Positions 1-8,470 of a DNA stretch of 64,000 nucleotides are shown in pieces. Position numbers and translations under genes: made by a program. Origin of the DNA: Sphingobium sp. V4 (GTDB lineage Bacteria > Pseudomonadota > Alphaproteobacteria > Sphingomonadales > Sphingomonadaceae); contig NZ_CP081002.1 of the NCBI RefSeq assembly GCF_029590555.1, positions 372,001-436,000 on the forward strand. The letters run 5' to 3'. Numbering within the stretch: position 1 is the stretch's first letter; each line of letters starts with the position of its first letter. The notes beneath the pieces were generated by a model. The model saw nothing but the letters and a program-made list of their open reading frames with translations, made no database searches and was not told the DNA's origin.

Positions 1-510
1 ATTGGAACTGGCGCCGATCGAATCGGCCAGATCCTCCGCCCCCCAGCTGAGCGCGACGACACGCGGCGCGCCCTTGTAGTCGCCGGTATGGAACATGGCC
101 TCGGCCGTTTCGGTCACGAGCACGATCAGCGGGGTCGATCCTTCCGCAATGCCGTTCGCCACCTCCAGCGCGGACAGATAATGATCCAGACGCTCGACAT
201 CCGATCGTCCATTGGCCTTGGGCAACATGATGCCGCCGGGCCGGGCCGGCATGATCGCCGCCAGGTCCGCCAGCGTATGCGGCCCATCCAGCGGGTTGAC
301 CCGCACCCACAAACGCTCCAGCCCGTCCCTCGTCCGCAGGAAATCGTGGATCATTTGGCGGGCGAGAACCTTGTTCTCCGGCGCGACCGCATCCTCCAGG
401 TCGAACAGCGCAATATCGGCGGCGCTGTCGGCCGCCTTCGCCATCTTCTTTTCGCTGTCCCCCGGCGCGAAGAGCCAGGAACGCATCTTGGTGGGCGGGG
501 TCACGGACAT
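1..510 (-). CDS. HpcH/HpaI aldolase / CitE-like CoA ester lyase (3' end beyond window)
   Basis: The reading frame starts at an ATG at 510 and runs leftwards to the window edge without a stop, so the C-terminal part is missing. The visible 170 residues begin MSVTPPTKMRSWLFAPGDSE, the usual CitE-type opening, followed by FDLEDAV (metal- and CoA-binding region) and LWVRVNPLDG (substrate Arg), then IMLPKANG and LIVLVTETAEAM. Members of this family cleave or form C-C bonds in acyl-CoA esters such as citramalyl-CoA, malyl-CoA or beta-methylmalyl-CoA. It lies 33 bp downstream of an acyl-CoA dehydrogenase on the same strand and is probably cotranscribed with it. The substrate cannot be read from the sequence. 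Confidence 0.85.
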   Translation of the reverse strand, partial: MSVTPPTKMRSWLFAPGDSEKKMAKAADSAADIALFDLEDAVAPENKVLARQMIHDFLRTRDGLERLWVRVNPLDGPHTLADLAAIMPARPGGIMLPKANGRSDVERLDHYLSALEVANGIAEGSTPLIVLVTETAEAMFHTGDYKGAPRVVALSWGAEDLADSIGASSN

Positions 511-543
511 TCGGTCAGGCACCTTTTTAACGAAACGGGGCAA

Positions 544-1710
544 TCAGTAGGATTTTGGCAGATCGAGCACTTTTTCCGCCAGGAAATTCAGGATCATGTG
601 CGGGCTGACCGGCGCCGTGCGCGGAATCAGCACTTCGCGCAGCAATCGTTCGACATGATATTCCTGCGCATAGCCCATGCCGCCCAGGGTCAGCATGGCG
701 GTATGACAGGCCTCGAACGCGGCCTCCGCCGCCAGATATTTGCCGGCATTGGCTTCCACGCCGCAATCCTCGCCCTTGTCGAACTTGGTCGCCGCCTGCA
801 TCACCATCAGGTTCGCCGCCTCGAGCTGCGCCCAGCATTTGGCGAGCGGATGCTGGATTCCCTGGTTCATGCCGATCGGCCGGTCGAATACGATCCTTTC
901 GCGCGCATAGCGGGCGGCGCGCTGGATCGCGTTGCGGCCAATGCCGATCGCCTCGGCGCCCAGCAGGATGCGCTCAGGGTTCAGTCCCTTGAGGATGATG
1001 CGGAAACCCTGTCCCTCCTCCCCGATCCGATCCCCTTCGGGAATGAAAAGATCGTTGATGAACAACATGTTGGATCCAACCGCATGGCGACCCATCTTGG
1101 GGATGAGCTGATGTTCGATACGATCCCGATCCAGCCTGGTGAAGAAGAGCGAGAGACCATGGGTCTTGTTGGCCACCTCCTCCAGGGGCGTCGTCCGCGC
1201 CAGCAGCATCATGCGGTCCGCGACATGGGCGTTGGTGATCCAGATCTTCTCGCCATTGACGCGATAGCCGCCCTCGACCCGCTCAGCCCGCGTCTTGAGC
1301 TTGGTCGTATCCAGGCCGGTATTGGGCTCGGTCACGGCGAAGCACATTTTTTCCGCGCCCGACAGGACAGGCGGGATCATGCGCTGCTTCTGCTCTTCGG
1401 TCCCGAAAAGCGCGATCGGCTCCAGGCTGAACACCGGGCCGTGGATGGTCGATGCCGCGGTCATCCCGCCGCCCGCCTCGGCCACCGCCTGCATCATGAT
1501 CGCGGCCTCGGTAATGCCAAGACCCGCGCCCCCGACCGATTCCGGCATGGCGACGCCCAGCCAGCCCGCACCGGCCATCGCGGCATAGAAATCATCGGGA
1601 AAGACGCCGTCCCGGTCGCGCGCAAGCCAATAATCGTCGGGAAACTGCCCGCAATGCTGGAGCACATTTTCGCGGATACTCCGCTGATCTTCGGTCAATG
1701 CAAAATCCAC
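544..1710 (-). CDS. acyl-CoA dehydrogenase, full-length
   Basis: This 388-residue protein fits the acyl-CoA dehydrogenase fold: an N-terminal helical domain (VDFALTEDQRSIRENV), the middle beta-domain FAD motif CFAVTEPNTG followed by YRVNGEKIWITNA, and a C-terminal helical domain with LGGMGYAQEYHVERLLRE. It would oxidise an acyl-CoA to the 2-enoyl-CoA with FAD, passing electrons to ETF. I chose the GTG at 1710, which has AGAGG ten bases upstream and begins where family alignments begin; an in-frame ATG at 1776 would add 22 low-complexity residues. It is followed by the CitE-like gene and is divergent from the CoA-transferase gene. The substrate is unknown. Confidence 0.9.
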   Translation of the reverse strand: MDFALTEDQRSIRENVLQHCGQFPDDYWLARDRDGVFPDDFYAAMAGAGWLGVAMPESVGGAGLGITEAAIMMQAVAEAGGGMTAASTIHGPVFSLEPIALFGTEEQKQRMIPPVLSGAEKMCFAVTEPNTGLDTTKLKTRAERVEGGYRVNGEKIWITNAHVADRMMLLARTTPLEEVANKTHGLSLFFTRLDRDRIEHQLIPKMGRHAVGSNMLFINDLFIPEGDRIGEEGQGFRIILKGLNPERILLGAEAIGIGRNAIQRAARYARERIVFDRPIGMNQGIQHPLAKCWAQLEAANLMVMQAATKFDKGEDCGVEANAGKYLAAEAAFEACHTAMLTLGGMGYAQEYHVERLLREVLIPRTAPVSPHMILNFLAEKVLDLPKSY

Positions 1711-1871
1711 GGACGCTTCGCCTCTGTTTCTCTCCCGATCCGCGTCGGGGGTATCAGCGGCCAACGGAGCGCACAATCGGACGCCCGCGACATATCGGTG
1801 GGGCGAAGCGGTTGCGCGTGGATTTCTCCGCCTTCCTATCCTAGCCCCGATGCATGGAACAGGAGAGCGAA

Positions 1872-3047
1872 ATGAACGCAGGCACCGCCGGGGGCGGCCC
1901 CTTGTCGGGCATCAGGGTGGTCGACCTGACCTCCATGGTCTTCGGCCCCTATGCGACGCAGATCATGGCGGACATGGGCGCCGACGTCATCAAGATCGAA
2001 CCGCCAGACGGTGGCGACGCGACCCGCTACATCAATGCCGGGCCGACGCCCGACCTGGGCGGCGTGTTCACCAATGTGAACCGTGGCAAGCGCAGCGTGG
2101 TGCTGGACTTGCGGCAGGAGCCCGATCGCACGACGCTGCGCCGGCTGATCGCGACCGCCGACATCTTCATCCATTCCATGCGCGGCAAGGCGATCGCCCG
2201 GCTGGGGTTCGACTATGCCGCCGTCAGCGCGATCCGCCCCGACATCGTCTACACCAATTGCTATGGGTACAGCCGTCGCGGTCCGGATGCCGACAAGCCC
2301 GCCTATGACGACACCATCCAGGCAGAATGCGGCATTCCGCACCTTCAGGGCCTGATGACCGGCCAGCCCGATTTCGCCGCCACCATCATGGCGGACAAGG
2401 TGTCGGGGCTGACCGCGCTCTATGCCACGATGATGGCGCTGTTCCATCGCGAACGCACCGGCGAGGGGCAGGAAGTGGAAGTCGGCATGTTCGAAACCAT
2501 GGCCTCCTTCATGCTGGCCGAACATGCGAGCGGGATGATGTTCGACCCGTCGCTCGGGCCGGCCCATTATCACCGCGTCGTGGCGCGCAACCGCAAGCCC
2601 TATCGCACCAGGGACGGCTATGTCGCGGCGCTGGTCTATAATGACAAGCATTGGAACGCCTTTATCCAGGCTGTCCAGCCGCCCTGGGCCAGCGACGCCT
2701 TCGATACGCTGGCCAAGCGGGCGAAGCAGATCGAACGCGTCTACGGGCTGCTGGGCGAGACCTTCCTGGAACGGACGACGCAGGAATGGCTCGATCTGCT
2801 GGAGCGGCTGCATATCCCGGCGGCGCCGCTGCGCACCACCGACGAACTGTTCGACAATCCGCATTTGAATGCCATCGGCTTCTTCGAATCCGTCGAGGCG
2901 CCCTATGGCACGGTGCGCTATCCGGGCGTGCCGACCTGGTTCTCGCGCACGCCGGGCCGGGTGGCCGGGCCGACGCCCCGACTGGGCACGGATACGCAGG
3001 ATGTGCTGGCCGAACTGGACCGGGAATATCCGGTCGTCCCGGAATGA
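1872..3047 (+). CDS. CaiB/BaiF (class III) CoA transferase
   Basis: This 391-residue protein begins LSGIRVVDLTSMVFGPYATQ and continues MADMGADVIKIEPPDGGD, the signature N-terminal Rossmann half of class III CoA transferases. GKRSVVLDLRQ and VEVGMFETMASFML follow, matching the interlocked-dimer family. It moves CoA from a donor thioester (often succinyl-CoA) to a free acid, so it is a candidate activation step for the compound degraded by the surrounding acyl-CoA dehydrogenases. I chose the ATG at 1872 because AGGAGAG lies five bases before it; an ATG at 1854 is upstream of that ribosome site. It is divergent from the acyl-CoA dehydrogenase at 544-1710. Confidence 0.9.
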   Translation: MNAGTAGGGPLSGIRVVDLTSMVFGPYATQIMADMGADVIKIEPPDGGDATRYINAGPTPDLGGVFTNVNRGKRSVVLDLRQEPDRTTLRRLIATADIFIHSMRGKAIARLGFDYAAVSAIRPDIVYTNCYGYSRRGPDADKPAYDDTIQAECGIPHLQGLMTGQPDFAATIMADKVSGLTALYATMMALFHRERTGEGQEVEVGMFETMASFMLAEHASGMMFDPSLGPAHYHRVVARNRKPYRTRDGYVAALVYNDKHWNAFIQAVQPPWASDAFDTLAKRAKQIERVYGLLGETFLERTTQEWLDLLERLHIPAAPLRTTDELFDNPHLNAIGFFESVEAPYGTVRYPGVPTWFSRTPGRVAGPTPRLGTDTQDVLAELDREYPVVPE

Positions 3048-3172
3048 ATCGATCAGGGCCTCCCGCTCCATCGGCACGGCGATGAAGCAGGCCGGCCGGC
3101 CGTTCATCCTTGAACCGCCTTCGCCAGTCTTTACGCTCCGGTGCCCAGGACAGGATAGCGACAGGGTGAACC

Positions 3173-4573
3173 ATGGCGGAGGATGTGATGACCAAGGCGC
3201 GCGACGTGCCCTTCGAGGTGAACGATCCCGAGCGCATCCCCACGCCGCGCTACTATGACGCCGATTTCTACCAGCAGGAGGTCGAGCATCTGTGGCCCCA
3301 TGTCTGGCAGATGGCGTGCCGGGTCGAGCAGATTCCGGAGATCGGCGACTGGATCGAATATAGCAATCTCGGCAAGTCGGTCATCATCGTGCGCGGGAAG
3401 GACGGCATCCGGGCGTTCCACAATGCCTGCCGCCATCGCGGTGTGCCGCTGACCGAAGGACCGCACGGCAATTGCAAGGGCAAGGGCTTCATCTGCCCCT
3501 TCCATGGCTGGCGCTGGAACAGCGAGGGCAAGAACAGCTTTGTCTACGGCCGCCATATGTTCAGCGAGCGGCAGCTGGACGAGGACGACCTAGCGCTGCG
3601 CCCCTGCCGCAGCGAGATCGCGATCGGTTGCGTCTTCATCAATTTCGATGACGATGCGCCGTCCCTGCGCGACCAGCTGGGGCCGCTCGCGGCCGGGCTC
3701 GACGCTTACCATGCCGACAGGATGCGCGCCGAATGGTGCTTCGGCACCGTGCTGCCGGCCAACTGGAAGATCGCGATGGAAGCCTTCATGGAAGGCTATC
3801 ATGTGATGCGGACGCATCCGCAGCTGCAACAGAAGGTGCCGATCCTCTACAACAGCATGTACGGCATGGATACGGGCGGGATCGGCGTGCCGATCAACAT
3901 GCATCGGTCGATGAAGGAAAATATCCAGGATCAGGTCGACCATATGCAGTTGCTGAGCGACGGCATGGCCGGCATGTGCCACGCCAAGGATGTCGCGGTC
4001 GCGCGCACGCTGGTCGATGTCGAACTGCCCGAAGATCCGCAGCAGGCGATCATGCACTGGTTCGGGATGGTCAACCATTGCGTCACCGAAGCGGCACGCG
4101 TGCGCGGCGAACCGGCGCCCGACCTCAACCGCATCGCGATGGAAACTCCGGTGAAGGCGGTCGAGTTCATCTTCCCCAACTATTTCCTGCTGCCTTTCCT
4201 TTCGAGCATGGCGGCCTATCGCATCCGCCCGCTGGGACCGGAAAGCTGCCTGTTCGAACTCTGGTCGCTCACTCATTTCCCCGAAGGCCAGGAACCCCCG
4301 CCGGTGATGGAGACGGTGATGCTGCCACATGACAGCGACCGTTTCCCGCAGATCCCCCGGCAGGATTATTCCAACATCCCCATCCAGCAGAAGGGGCTTC
4401 ACGCGCAGGGCTTCGACTTCATGCGACTGTCGAAGGATATCGAGGGGCTGATCAGCAATTACCAGCGGATCATCGATGGCTATCTGAAGGGCGCGCCACG
4501 GGAAAGCCTGCTCGCCGCGACACAGAAGCTGGCCGGCAATTTCGACGGGCCGATTCTCGACCTGGGCCTTTGA
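3173..4573 (+). CDS. Rieske non-heme iron oxygenase, alpha subunit
   Basis: This 466-residue protein has the two-domain oxygenase plan. The N-terminal [2Fe-2S] Rieske centre is C86-R-H88 and C108-P-F-H111 (numbering from 3173). The catalytic domain has N197-W-K, then E207-G-Y-H210 and H215 as the mononuclear iron ligand region. The bridging acid, usually Asp, is Glu here (E207), as in carnitine monooxygenase-type enzymes. A C-terminal QDYSNIPIQQKGL segment carries the likely third ligand region. A second start at 3188 has a stronger ribosome site (GGAGG, spacing 5) and may be the real one. No beta subunit follows. The Rieske ferredoxin at 6847-7161 is a plausible electron donor. The substrate is not identifiable. 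Confidence 0.92.
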   Translation: MAEDVMTKARDVPFEVNDPERIPTPRYYDADFYQQEVEHLWPHVWQMACRVEQIPEIGDWIEYSNLGKSVIIVRGKDGIRAFHNACRHRGVPLTEGPHGNCKGKGFICPFHGWRWNSEGKNSFVYGRHMFSERQLDEDDLALRPCRSEIAIGCVFINFDDDAPSLRDQLGPLAAGLDAYHADRMRAEWCFGTVLPANWKIAMEAFMEGYHVMRTHPQLQQKVPILYNSMYGMDTGGIGVPINMHRSMKENIQDQVDHMQLLSDGMAGMCHAKDVAVARTLVDVELPEDPQQAIMHWFGMVNHCVTEAARVRGEPAPDLNRIAMETPVKAVEFIFPNYFLLPFLSSMAAYRIRPLGPESCLFELWSLTHFPEGQEPPPVMETVMLPHDSDRFPQIPRQDYSNIPIQQKGLHAQGFDFMRLSKDIEGLISNYQRIIDGYLKGAPRESLLAATQKLAGNFDGPILDLGL

Positions 4574-4622
4574 CCCCGCGGGCGGCGGGCGGCTCGGACC
4601 ATCTCCGCGTCGCCCGTGCCGC

Positions 4623-5537
4623 TTATCCCCACAGCGCCTCGGCGGCGACCAGCGCCTGCCCGCCGCGCCCCCCAAGCTCCCCGATCAACGCCTTCAGCCG
4701 ATAGGTCCACAAATGGAGCGGATGCTCCAGCGTCATACCCATGGCGCCAAGGAACTGGTGGAAGTCGTATACCGCGAGGCGCGCCGATTCCTGGGCGTGC
4801 AGCGCCGCCAGCGCGGCGTCCGCCGGATCGAGCGTGGCCGCCGCCTTCATCGCCAGCCAGTGGACGCCATTGGCGCGCACCTGCGCTTCGGCCAGCCGGT
4901 GCCGCAATGCCTGGAAGGTCGCGAGCGGCCGGCCGAATTGCTGGCGATCGGTCACATGCGCGACCGTGCTGTCCAGCGCCGCGCCGAGCAGGCCCGCAGC
5001 CTCCGCCGCCAGCGCGATGCGCCAGCGAGTCAGCACATCCTGCGGCGAAAGGGCCAGGCGTGCGCGATCGACGGGCGCGGCGACCAGGTTGCCCATCGGA
5101 TAGGCGTGGAGTGCGTCGGGTTCGGCGCGCACCTGATCCGCGGCCACGATGAAGCAGGACACGTCGGAGGCACCGACCATCAGCACGGTCGCGCCGGGCG
5201 CGAGAAACCGGATCGGGCGATGTTCCCGACCCTCCTCCACCAGGCAGAGCGGCCGGGGCTTGTCATCCCCCAGCAACGGCCGGACGACCGCGCTGGCCGC
5301 CGCCTCCACCGCCTGCGGCAGGCGCGCCAGCGCCGCGACGACCAGCGCCGCCGTGACGATCCCCAGATCGGGGTCGAAGCCGACGTCGAAAAACCCTCCC
5401 TCCGCAAGCGCCCGGTCCAGCGGCGCATCGGGCAAGGCAAAACCGGCGTCATGCAGGGAAGCCGCGGCGAAGGGCCGTGTCAGGCTGTCGATCGCATCGA
5501 GAATGGCGACCTGATCGTCGCTCAGCGCCAGATCCAT
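4623..5537 (-). CDS. acyl-CoA dehydrogenase, short (beta-type) subunit
   Basis: This is a 304-residue acyl-CoA dehydrogenase-like protein, clearly shorter than the usual 380-400. It keeps the N-terminal helical start (MDLALSDDQVAILDAIDSL) and the C-terminal FAD-domain segment RQQFGRPLATFQALRHRLAE with QFLGAMGMTLEHPLHLW, but the middle beta-domain is reduced and lacks the usual TEPxxGSD FAD motif. Its ATG shares a base with the stop of the upstream full-length dehydrogenase (TGATG at 5539-5535), so translation is coupled. Family precedent from steroid side-chain degradation (ChsE-type alpha2beta2 enzymes) suggests that the two proteins form one heteromeric enzyme. That assembly is inference. 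Confidence 0.85.
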   Translation of the reverse strand: MDLALSDDQVAILDAIDSLTRPFAAASLHDAGFALPDAPLDRALAEGGFFDVGFDPDLGIVTAALVVAALARLPQAVEAAASAVVRPLLGDDKPRPLCLVEEGREHRPIRFLAPGATVLMVGASDVSCFIVAADQVRAEPDALHAYPMGNLVAAPVDRARLALSPQDVLTRWRIALAAEAAGLLGAALDSTVAHVTDRQQFGRPLATFQALRHRLAEAQVRANGVHWLAMKAAATLDPADAALAALHAQESARLAVYDFHQFLGAMGMTLEHPLHLWTYRLKALIGELGGRGGQALVAAEALWG

Positions 5538-6682
5538 CAGCGCGGCTCCCTGGGCAGTTTGAGAATATCGGTGGCGATGATGTTGAGCTGGATTTCCGCC
5601 GAACCGGCCGCGATGCCGGCGACGATGCCGCGCTGGTGGTGCATCTTCAGATAAGGATGGGCGTCCGCCAGCGCTTCGGGCAGATATTCGACGACGAACT
5701 CACACACTCGCCGCTCGGCCATCACCGTCGCGAACCGGGCGGAACTGGATTCCGCGCCGATCCGCTCGCCCTTGGCGCGACGGTCGATCAGGGCATAGCT
5801 CGCCATGCGGGCGGCCTCGCACAGGGCGGCCGCATGGGCCGCCTCGATCTTCACCGCATCGCCGCGCCAGTCACCCAGCATCCTGAGTTCCGCCACGGCC
5901 CGGTCGAGCGCCGCGCGCGCGAGCGCATAGCGCGGTATGCCGAGCCGCTCGTTGGTCAGCGAATAGGCGATGATCTCCCACGCCTGGCCTTCCTCGCCCA
6001 GAAGCGCTGAAACCGGCACGGTCACATCGTCGAAAAATACCTCATGAATATCGCCCTCGCCGATCAGCGAGGGGATCTGCCGCACGGTTATGCCGGGCGT
6101 GTCCATCGGCACCAGCAGGATGGATATGCCCTTCTTGCGATCGTCACTGGTCCGGCAGACCAGGAAGCAGCTGTCCGCCAGGCCGGCATAGCTGGTCCAG
6201 ATCTTCTGCCCGTTGACGCGATATGTCTCGCCGTCGCGCACCGCCCGTGTTCGCAGCGACGCCAGGTCCGACCCGGAACCGGGTTCGGAAAAGCCCTGGC
6301 ACCAGAGCGCCCGCCCCTGCGCGATCGGTGGCAGGTAGCGCGCCTTCTGCGCCTCCGACCCATAACGGATCAGGGTGGGGCCGATCCAGTTGACGTTCAT
6401 ATACTGGCCGCCGCGTGGTTCGCCCGCGATCCACATCTCCTCGGCCAAGATCGCCTGGTGCCACGGATCAAGGCCCAGCCCGCCCAGCGCGACGGGCCAG
6501 TGCGGGATCAGCAACCCCTCCTCCGCCAGCCTGCCGCAAAAGCCCTCCGCATAGCGGGTGAGCGCCGGCGACGCCGGACCATGCTGCGAAAAACGCTCCC
6601 AATCCTCCGGCAGCCAGTCGGCCAGCAGATCGCGCAGTCGCTGGCGAAAGCCAGCCTCTTTCTCTGTCCACTCAAAATTCAT
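5537..6682 (-). CDS. acyl-CoA dehydrogenase, full-length (alpha-type) subunit
   Basis: This 381-residue protein begins MNFEWTEKEAGFRQRLRDLL. It has WCQGFSEPGSGSDLASLRTR (FAD-binding middle domain), YRVNGQKIWTSYAG and a C-terminal EYLPEALADAHPYLKMHHQRG region ending in EIQLNIIATDILKLPREP. I chose the ATG at 6682, with GGAAGAG eight bases upstream; the frame is open 75 codons further upstream but that part reads as non-coding. It overlaps the short dehydrogenase at 5537 and is divergent from the Rieske ferredoxin gene. It is likely one subunit of a two-gene acyl-CoA dehydrogenase acting on a bulky acyl-CoA. Confidence 0.9.
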   Translation of the reverse strand: MNFEWTEKEAGFRQRLRDLLADWLPEDWERFSQHGPASPALTRYAEGFCGRLAEEGLLIPHWPVALGGLGLDPWHQAILAEEMWIAGEPRGGQYMNVNWIGPTLIRYGSEAQKARYLPPIAQGRALWCQGFSEPGSGSDLASLRTRAVRDGETYRVNGQKIWTSYAGLADSCFLVCRTSDDRKKGISILLVPMDTPGITVRQIPSLIGEGDIHEVFFDDVTVPVSALLGEEGQAWEIIAYSLTNERLGIPRYALARAALDRAVAELRMLGDWRGDAVKIEAAHAAALCEAARMASYALIDRRAKGERIGAESSSARFATVMAERRVCEFVVEYLPEALADAHPYLKMHHQRGIVAGIAAGSAEIQLNIIATDILKLPREPR

Positions 6683-6846
6683 CGCATCGCTCTTCCGGCA
6701 TGGCGCATGTCTCCGGGTACCCAAAGCCCGGCGCCGAGAACAGGGCAGCCCCCAAGAGAACGCCCCGGTGATATGGCGCGGCGGGGCTTGGACAAGGGAT
6801 GCTCGGCGCGAGAATATCGGCGCGACCGACAAGGACCAGACCGCCG

Positions 6847-7161
6847 ATGACCGACATCCGCTACACCCCCCTCGCCCGGCTGGCGGACGTGCCGAATGGC
6901 GCGACAAAGGCGGTGGAAACGGACGGCCGCTCGATCATGCTGTGCCATCTCGAGGGGAAGGTTCATGCCCTCGACAACCTATGCTCTCATGCGCAGGAAC
7001 CGCTCGCCTGCGGCCGGATGCGGCTGGGCTGGATCGCCTGCCCGGCGCATGGCGCGCGCTTCGATCTGGAAACGGGCGAGCCGCTGACCGGCCCTGCCAC
7101 GGAGCCGATCGCGACTTATGCGGTGCGGATCGTGGACGGCATGATCGAGGTGGCGCTCTGA
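6847..7161 (+). CDS. Rieske [2Fe-2S] ferredoxin
   Basis: This is a small 104-residue protein with one Rieske domain: C46-S-H48 and C65-P-A-H68-G bind the cluster, and the spacing matches the ferredoxins that feed ring-hydroxylating oxygenases. It has no signal peptide or membrane segment, so it is soluble. I chose the ATG at 6847, with AAGGA eleven bases upstream; an ATG at 6799 would add 16 unconvincing residues. It is the first gene of a rightward group containing two acyl-CoA dehydrogenases and a secreted hydrolase. The nearest oxygenase partner is the alpha subunit at 3173-4573. No ferredoxin reductase is in view. Confidence 0.9.
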   Translation: MTDIRYTPLARLADVPNGATKAVETDGRSIMLCHLEGKVHALDNLCSHAQEPLACGRMRLGWIACPAHGARFDLETGEPLTGPATEPIATYAVRIVDGMIEVAL

Positions 7162-7276
7162 GCCGCGCGGCAATCTTCATCGCCTTGCCGATATCGCGCG
7201 CCATCCGGCGCGTCGGCCATCGCAATTGGCGCCCGGCCGACGCACAGAGGCATGAACGAACGAGGAGAGTGGCAGC

Positions 7277-8470
7277 TTGACCGACATGGCGGCTAATCTG
7301 CGGCAGGAGGTGCGGACCTGGCTTGCCGATCATGCGCCCAGGGACTGGCGCGCCCGCAGCACGAGCGAGGCGGCCTTTCTGGAGCTGCAACGCAGCTGGT
7401 TCGCCGCGCTGGTGGAGGGCGGCTATGCCGTGCCGCACTGGCCCGCCGGATGGCCCGGCGGCGGCCGCAGCCTGGCCGAGCAGAAGGTCATCTACGAGGA
7501 ATTCGCCCGCGCCGACACGCCGCGCCTGCTCCTCTCCTTCATGTCGACCTATCACGCCGCCTCCACCCTGTTCGAATGGGGCAGCAAGGCGCAGCAGCAG
7601 CGTTACATCCCCCGCATCCTGGAAGGCGAGATATGGTGCCAGGGCTTTTCCGAGCCCAATGCCGGATCGGACCTTGCCGCGCTGCGGACCCGCGCCGAAC
7701 GGCGCGACGACGTCTATGTGGTGAACGGCCAGAAACTCTGGTCGACCATGGGCCAGTTCGCGGACAAATGCCTGCTGCTCGTGCGGACGAGCAGCGAAGG
7801 CGCCAAGCAGGCCGGCCTCACCTATTTGTTGCTGGACCTGCGGGCGCCCGGCGTCACCATCCGCCCGATCCACCAGATCCATGGCGACGAGGAGTTCGCC
7901 GAACTGTTCCTCGACAATGTCGAGGTGCCGGTGGCGGACCGGCTGGGCGAGGAAGGCCAGGGCTGGACCGTGGCGCAATCGACCCTTGCGTCCGAGCGCG
8001 GCCTGACCCTGCTGGAACTGAGCGCCCGGATGAAGGGCGCGCTGTGGCGGATCGCCGACCTCATCCGCGCGGCGGGGCGGCAGGAGGATGCCGGCATCCT
8101 GCGTGATTTGGGCAAGCTGGCGACCCGCGTGGACGCCACCTGCGCGGTGGCTGACCAGTTCCTGGCCAACCGCATCGCGGGCGAGGAACGGGTGGGAGAC
8201 GCCTCGATCGTCAAGCTCGCCTATGCCCGCACGCTGCGGGTCTTCACCGATCTGGGGGTGCGGATCGGCGGGATCGACGCGCAATATCATGCCCCGATCA
8301 CCTATGGCGGGGGGATGGAAACGGGCAACTGGATGGCCGATTTCATGAACAGCTATGCCTGGACCATCGCAGGCGGCAGCGACGAGGTGCAGCGCAACAT
8401 CATCGCCGAACGTCTGCTCGGGATGCCGCGGGAGCCGAAAGGCTGGACGCTGCGGGAGGATGCAGCATGA
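7277..8470 (+). CDS. acyl-CoA dehydrogenase, full-length (alpha-type) subunit
   Basis: This 397-residue protein contains WCQGFSEPNAGSDLAALRTR (FAD motif), VYVVNGQKLWSTMGQFADK and YGGGMETGNWMADFMNSYAW, then GGSDEVQRNIIAERLLGMPRE at the C-terminus, all acyl-CoA dehydrogenase hallmarks. The start appears to be a TTG at 7277, because GAGGAGAG ends seven bases before it; the ATG at 7286 is sixteen bases away from that site. Its last four bases (ATGA, 8467-8470) start the next gene, a short dehydrogenase. This is the second full-length/short pair in the cluster, so the two pairs probably act on successive or alternative CoA-ester intermediates. Confidence 0.9.
   Translation: MTDMAANLRQEVRTWLADHAPRDWRARSTSEAAFLELQRSWFAALVEGGYAVPHWPAGWPGGGRSLAEQKVIYEEFARADTPRLLLSFMSTYHAASTLFEWGSKAQQQRYIPRILEGEIWCQGFSEPNAGSDLAALRTRAERRDDVYVVNGQKLWSTMGQFADKCLLLVRTSSEGAKQAGLTYLLLDLRAPGVTIRPIHQIHGDEEFAELFLDNVEVPVADRLGEEGQGWTVAQSTLASERGLTLLELSARMKGALWRIADLIRAAGRQEDAGILRDLGKLATRVDATCAVADQFLANRIAGEERVGDASIVKLAYARTLRVFTDLGVRIGGIDAQYHAPITYGGGMETGNWMADFMNSYAWTIAGGSDEVQRNIIAERLLGMPREPKGWTLREDAA

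Noticed and set aside
88..1875. 595-codon open frame on the plus strand opposite the acyl-CoA dehydrogenase and CitE-like genes
   Set aside because: The translation is rich in His, Arg and Gln without any domain, a typical antisense shadow of GC-rich genes; the minus-strand proteins have full family motifs.
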